Under the pieces are notes generated by a model. The model searched no databases. It had not been told where the DNA came from and worked only from the letters and a program-made list of their open reading frames with translations. The position numbers and the translations under genes were made by a program. From Gnetum montanum (taxonomy: Eukaryota; Streptophyta; Gnetopsida; Gnetales; Gnetaceae), in contig MNCI01030813.1 of the NCBI GenBank assembly GCA_015680685.1, positions 1-34,281 on the forward strand: 34,281 bases of DNA. Reading direction: 5' to 3'. This document shows, piece by piece, positions 29,191 to 34,281 of this stretch (within the stretch, counting starts at the first letter, position 1; each line of letters begins with the position of its first letter).

Positions 29191-31437
29191 TAGTCCTTAA
29201 TGTTTTTGGTATGATCCTCAGTTTGTATGTTCACTACTTGAGCAGCTCTCCTTTGTTATAATTGTGATGGTAATTTACCTTGCATAGTAGGTGGTGGCAT
29301 TGGTGGTAAAGGAGCTGGATGTTGATTTGAAGAGTTAGCTATTGATGGATGCATGTTTGAGTGTGAATTCATCCTTGTATATGTAGGTTTGTGATATTCT
29401 ATTGGGTAGTATTATGTGGTCTGAATAGTTGCATTACCTAGTGAGACTAGACATTAGAAGAAATATCCATACGGATTTGGCTATCTGTATGGATATTGTT
29501 AGCATGGTAGTGGCATAGTTCATGATTGAGGCTATTGCTCCTACTAATAATAGTGCTCCTATGGTTGTGGAAAAGCTCCACTATGATAATACATTGGTTG
29601 GAGGTTCTATCGGTAGTTACCTTGATGATAAGGTAACCTTTTGAGCATATATTTTTTTAACAAATATGGGGTTGAGTGCATATGCCCCTGTCTCTTGTAG
29701 ATGTGCCATGATTGGACATCTCTTAGGATGTTCATATTGACACATAGTGCAACCTTCCTCATCTATGGAGCTAGTGTCTAAGCACTCAATCATTGAAGCT
29801 ACTTTTCCTTATTGTCTAGACTCTTTCTTCTTCCTTTTATTTTTGCATTTTCTAAAGGCTTGTTCTATTCTTTTCTCTACAATCTTTAATGTTGTTGCAA
29901 ATTTCTCATCAATGGAATCTCACACTTTCTCTACTTTGGTTGCAATGTCATTTACAGATTTCTAAATTGGTAGAGTCTTCTTCTGGATGACCTGATCCAA
30001 GGTTTCCTCTTCTTGTGTATTACAAATGTGTGCATCTCTCTTTCGAATTGATGGATATCTATTATACTCTTTAGCTTCCCTCTTTTTTAGCTCACCTTTT
30101 TCCTTTGCCACTTGGTCGATTAGTCTTTAGATGCAATGGGCAGTCAGTTTTGATAATCTACCTTAGGCATAAACCCCAAGAGTCTCTCTAGCTTTACTTC
30201 GCAACCTAACTATGATGTGCTTGTGTTGTTCCCTTGGTGAAAATTTATGGCCTGGGCATCTATGCAATAATCAATAGTATTTTTCGATTGCCACATCAAG
30301 GATTTCATGAATCCCTTGTTTCAATCTCTAGATTTATTTTTGTAGGTTAGACACTTGCAAATAAGTTTGATATTTATCATTGAAGAGCTCTAGCATAGTA
30401 CTCCAATGTCTAATTGATTCAGGTTCCAGTGATCTGTACCATCTCTCTACTTTCTTCATAAGTGTTCTTGAGAATAACTTTTTCTAGTCACTTTCAATAT
30501 TATGTAGAACATAGGCATATGGAAAGCTTGGAGGTGGTGTTGTGGATTGACATTGTAACCACCTTTAAATCTTGACATGTTGTTCATATCAGCTATTTGA
30601 TATGGTTCTCCCTTACATGCCTAGATGGTATATGAACAAGTTACTGTATGTTAATCATACTTCGAGTAGCCATTAGGGGTTCATCATCTTAATTAGGTTC
30701 ATGGGCTTGGTTGTAGTATCATCCCCTTCTGTGCTCATCTCTCTTGTGATCTCTAAAATCTCTATGTCTTGTCTATTCATATCCTTCATCTTTGGTGTCA
30801 AAGTACCTTGAGTGATGATCATAATAATAATGAGTTCATCTCTCCTCCCTATCATGGTCTTTGTACTTGTATCTCCTTCTATTAGAGTCTACTAAAGATT
30901 GTGAGGATGTCGATGAGGTAGTAGGAAAACAATGTTAGCTTGTTCTCCTATAATGACTTTCATATTCTTCCTTGTGGGATCTAGTAAGAACCCTTGGCCT
31001 TGAGTCCTGCTTGTGCCTTATGTCTTTTCCCTCCCTTATAACTATCTCTAAAAAGTGAGAGCATGACTGATGCTCGACAGGTTCATCTAATTAAATGATA
31101 GGAAATTGTGACTAGAACTCATGGTTTTGGTCACGTTTTTCAGCTATGAATTCATCTCCATCCAGTTCTTCCAAAATGATAGGAGAGTTGACCTTCTTTC
31201 CTTTGTCTTGTTCATGCCTAATCTCCATGTCTTTGTCTCTTCATGACTACTCCTTAGTGGATTCATAGGATCTGGTCATGTATTTAGTCACATGATAACC
31301 TCCAAGTGCTTCACTCAGTTTCATCCCTTTGAGAGAAGTTTGGAGCATGATGGATGCTGAACATTTTGATGGTAAAACAATGTTTCCTTGAAGATCCCTC
31401 CACCTTAGCTTGTTATCATGATGAAATATGAAGATGT
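29191..31437 (-). pseudogene. Element F gag fragment
   Basis: The upstream end has R-W-R-D-L-Q-G-N-I-V-L-P (near 31390), as in A. A charged linker follows (31250-30680), then gag core with P-G-H-K-F and R-E-T-L-G-V-Y-A (30270-30160) and a knuckle-like C-T-M-C-Q-Y-E-H-P-K-R-C (about 29716-29752), then a Pro/Tyr/Gln-rich tail. Stops and frameshifts are frequent. Confidence 0.75.
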
Positions 31438-31441
31438 GTTA

Positions 31442-33240
31442 TGATTAAAAAAATCGATTCATTGGAAAGAATCGATGGATCTAGTGCATAGCAGTCCTCA
31501 ACCCACAAATCACAAGGGCCTCCATGAAAAATGGGATTTAGGGCACCCTAGCCAGTTTGGTAGATCAACTAGGGACTTAGGAAGTGCAAAATATGGTAAT
31601 AAGGAAAATAAAATGTTGAAACTAATAAAAAATCTAAATAATGCACCAAAAATTAAACAAAGATATCTTGCACACAAAACCCAAAACTTAAAACATTCTT
31701 GAGAAAAAATAAAGAATAAGTTAGAGAAATGTGTTCAAATGGTGCCTGAATGGACAATAGGGGATCCATTTGGATGGGGTTTCAGGGTTTCTTGAAGTTG
31801 ATGCAATCAACTCCACAATCTAGATGTCTTTCCACTTTTGATGCTATCAAACCTCTGATGTTGCAATCTTAGATCTACAATGTTGGCTATAGTGAGGGTT
31901 GAGAAGTGTGAAAAATCTAAGCTACTCAAATGGTCTATATTAGGAGTTGGGAATCCTAGGAGTGTAGCATGGAGCTTGAAAATTACAAGGTCACAAGGTT
32001 TCCATGTTGAATTCAAGAGAATACAAGTATGGAAACCTACAAGAACTCTTGAGTGCTTGAGAATGCCCAAGTGTAGAACTGTGAACAATTTGTGTGCAAA
32101 AGTGTATGTATGCAAAAAGTTTATGAACTATAAAAAGTGTGAAACTTCTAAAGTGTTGAACTTGTAAATGGTGTCTGAGGCTAGATTTTATAGGTTTTGG
32201 ACCATGAATGGTGCTACAAAATGGCTATACTTTGCTTACACAATAGTTGTAATTTGGCTGCAAATTTCTACCTCGTATAGGTGAGATGGGTGCCCAAATT
32301 TGGAGGGTTATCATATATAGTAAGTGCCTTCTCCCCATGGCCATTTTTTTGCTATAAATAGTAATGGGGGCACACCTTCCATGCTAGAAATGAATATTCC
32401 ATGTTAAGCTCTCCACTATGCTTGATGAAGTGGATGGTCAATGTTGGGATGCATGAAGTGTTGAAATTTGGCTATTGTAGCTTCCACGGTGGGATGCAAT
32501 TTTCATGTTGGGAGTGGAGCCTCCATGCTAGGGGAAAAATTCCACACTGAGGGGGAAAGGTTTCCAAGCTAAGCATGTAGCCTCCACATTTGGGAAAAAG
32601 TTTCCAAGCTGAGAGGAAATCCCACACCTCTCCATGTTGGGGGTAGGTGAGATCTACCCCCTACAAGTGTTTCCAATGTAGAAAAATGTATAACCCCCCT
32701 CTCTAAAACCCATAAAATTACCATTTTTGGCATTCCAAATGGCATTTTTGATCCCCCCCTTCTCACCCCAACCCAAATATAGATACTATATGACTTTTTT
32801 CACTTGGGGAATGAGGCTTTGACCACTTATGAGGTATTTTTCAACTCCAAAAGTATAAATTATGTGAAATTTCCTACTATGGATTACAATCTTCACATTT
32901 ACAATGAAGCTTTACCTTAGGCTTAATGGGGTAAAAGCTACATGATGAAAATTAACTATAACATGCAAATCTTTGGGGTGCTTCAATGGCTCCTCTTTGT
33001 TGGTGTTTGGAGGATTGACCCAAGAGGCACCAACAAAGAATACAAAACACCACTACATATTATAATGCTACAATCACAAAGGACACATGAGAATCAAGCT
33101 ATCTAGGTCACTAAAGTTGGTAGTTTAAGGTCATGGCAAATCAGGGTACTAGTTTAAAGCTCTAGTAGACCATGTTGCCAATTTAAGATTGTGGCATACC
33201 ATTGAAAGTAAGCTCACATGTTGATGATTGTCAACTACAT
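31442..33240 (-). other. Unresolved region between element F and G integrase, possible G 3' region and LTR
   Basis: No coding domain is recognised. It starts with TGATTAAAAAAATCGATT, could be read as the minus-strand CA end of an LTR, and breaks the F gag. A pyrimidine tract at 32751-32768 (minus strand TGGGGTGAGAAGGGGGG) looks like a polypurine tract, which would put an LTR of about 1.3 kb at roughly 31442-32740. Imperfect repeats of TTCCAAGCT and GCCTCCA words lie at 32380-32640. No second LTR copy is in the window to test this. Plus (31880-32167) and minus (31807-32115) frames here match nothing I know. Confidence 0.35.
32995..33038. repeat. 11-bp perfect inverted repeat
   Basis: CTTTGTTGGTG (32995-33005) and CACCAACAAAG (33028-33038) are separated by 22 bases. 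It lies between the PPT-like tract and the integrase of G. Function unknown. Confidence 0.7.
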
Positions 33241-34041
33241 GTAGTATGGCTTTAGATAGGAATGATTGATTGGATTGGTTACCTTATTTTCATCCATGTC
33301 AACTATTTTAAATGAACCATTCCCATAGGCTTTAGTGACAAGGAAGGATCCTTCCCAATTGGCTAAGAATTTGTTTGCATGCTCACGGATGGCTTTAAGG
33401 ACTAGGTTACCTTATTTATCTTGTGCATGGTGGTGATGCTACCACTTTTGCCTCTCTTGATAGTGTTTGATGTGAGAAAGCACTTTCATATGTTGCTCCT
33501 CCACCAAGTCCAAGGTTGCTATCCACATCTTCTTATTTTTCTCATCATTGATGAACTTGGTCAAGGCTACTTGGAGCAATGGCACCTACAATTCAAAAGG
33601 TAAAATAGCTTTAGAATCATAAATCAAGCTATAAGGGGTCATACCAGTTGTTGTGCGATAGGTTGTTCTATATGCCCATAGTGCATGAATAAGCCTCTCA
33701 TGCCACTTACACTTATTGTTTTTGAACATATTTTTGAGTAAGTTAATGATGGCCTTATTATTTGCCTTTGCTTGTCCATTAACTTGAGGGTAATAAGGCA
33801 ATAAGAAAGAATGCTTAATGTCAAGGTCATGGTAGAAATTTCTTGTTTCTTGGCTACTAAATTGTGGTCCATTATTTGTGATTATGGTCATGGGTATGTC
33901 AAAATGATCTATAATGTTATCTAGGATGAATTTATAGACTTGCTTGGATGTAGTCTTTCATAGGAGAATAGCCTCAACCTGCTTTGTAAAGTATTCAATT
34001 GTAGTGATGATGAAGATATTCCCTATAGAAGACTTAGGTGT
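33241..34041 (-). pseudogene. Element G integrase fragment, Tat/Ogre-like
   Basis: Minus strand from 34041: Y-F-T-K-Q-V-E-A, then an open run of 101 codons (33891-33586) with I-T-N-N-G-P-Q-F (the second catalytic Asp is Asn), Y-Y-P-Q-V-N-G-Q-A-K-A-N-N (the catalytic Glu is Lys), and the Tat-type A-L-W-A-Y-R-T-T followed by T-P-Y-S-L-I-Y. After a stop the C-terminal part is recognisable: H-Y-Q-E-R, G-N-L-V-L-K, W-E-G-S-F. Both acidic changes are of the G-to-A type. The N-terminal part is cut off by the E LTR. This is a different lineage from A-D. Confidence 0.85.
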
Positions 34042-34281
34042 TGATGAGTGGCGAGATACCCCTACACTCCACCATACGAATACGAGCGTACACGCGTGAT
34101 CCGGTCGAACTCCACAGACTAAATGCCTTAACGCCACAAGAAACACTTGGGGTTAATTGTTCGTTGTCTTCCCAGGCTTGCTTGTATGTGTCACGGTGTA
34201 TGGTTAAGCAAGTCTGAGGTATGTGATTTTTTTGGTATTTTCGGCTTATCTTCTATGCTACCAGGAGAAAGGGTTGAGAAA
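34042..34281 (-). repeat. Element E: A-type LTR, partial, inserted in element G
   Basis: From TGATGAGTGGCGAGATACCC onward it aligns with the left end of the A 3' LTR (1349-1590), including ACTAAATGCC, TTCGTTGTCTTCCCAG and GGTTAAGCAAGTCT. Orientation is minus. It runs off the window, so a 3' LTR and a solo LTR cannot be told apart. It keeps more CG dinucleotides (ACACGCGTGATCCGGTCG) than the A copies. Confidence 0.9.

Larger units (their letters stand above)
28546..31437 (-). mobile_element. Element F: decayed gag-protease fragment of a related Athila-like element
   Basis: The minus strand carries gag (from about 31437) and protease down to 28551, where it stops against the D LTR. No LTR, PBS, RT or integrase is attached. 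The upstream end stops inside the gag N-terminus at 31437, where G-type sequence begins. It is more diverged from A, B and D than they are from each other. Confidence 0.75.

Noticed and set aside
31807-32167. Overlapping frames of 95-102 codons on both strands between F and G
   Set aside because: They show no similarity to a known family, and their presence on both strands suggests chance in stop-poor repeat DNA.

Overview
This window is plant nuclear repeat DNA, probably from a large-genome seed plant. I see no host gene, rRNA, tRNA, CRISPR or bacterial-type operon. Nearly everything recognisable is LTR retrotransposon of the Ty3/Gypsy superfamily, Athila/Tat side: a primer-binding site matching the 3' end of plant tRNA-Asp, a retropepsin with the D-L-G active-site variant of that clade, and Athila-like RT, RNase H and integrase. 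The many in-frame stops and the C-to-T / G-to-A changes point to old, methylated, silenced copies. The species cannot be named from the sequence. It is a draft assembly: a 907-base N run (14077-14983) and single-N joins at 701, 12536, 20915 and 25943.

Layout. 1-1348: AT-rich, unassigned. 1349-8843: element A (minus strand), two LTRs, tRNA-Asp PBS, gag, protease, long 3' region, polypurine tract, and a perfect 5-bp target duplication (CTATT). 8844-8918: short spacer. 8919-23395: element B (plus strand), the only copy with gag, protease, RT, RNase H and integrase, all decayed; it has a 5' LTR but no 3' LTR. 12465-18150: element C (minus strand), nested in B near the gag/protease boundary with target duplication GCCAT; its visible coding part is gag only. 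23396-28545: element D (plus strand), joined directly to B's 3' region without an LTR between, carrying gag, protease, 3' region and 3' LTR. 28546-31437: element F (minus strand), a decayed gag-protease fragment. 31438-34041: element G (minus strand), a Tat-like integrase fragment and an unresolved 3'/LTR-like region. 34042-34281: start of an A-type LTR (element E) inserted in G.

How they relate. A and D share the same internal deletion: sequence just after the protease is fused to sequence just after the integrase, removing about 2.8 kb that B still has. They therefore look like members of one non-autonomous gag-protease lineage that amplified after losing pol, presumably using enzymes supplied by B-like partners. 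C is a gag-only element with related LTR ends and PBS, so two kinds of dependent element lie beside a decayed candidate donor.

A, B and D also share a long region between pol (or its deletion scar) and the 3' LTR. It holds extra polypurine-tract-like motifs and a conserved 59-60 nt GT...CTAAT...AG intron-like segment followed by ATG. C has a separate acceptor-like site before a decayed 3' reading frame. These shared 3' signals and the common pol deletion are the most unusual content of the window.
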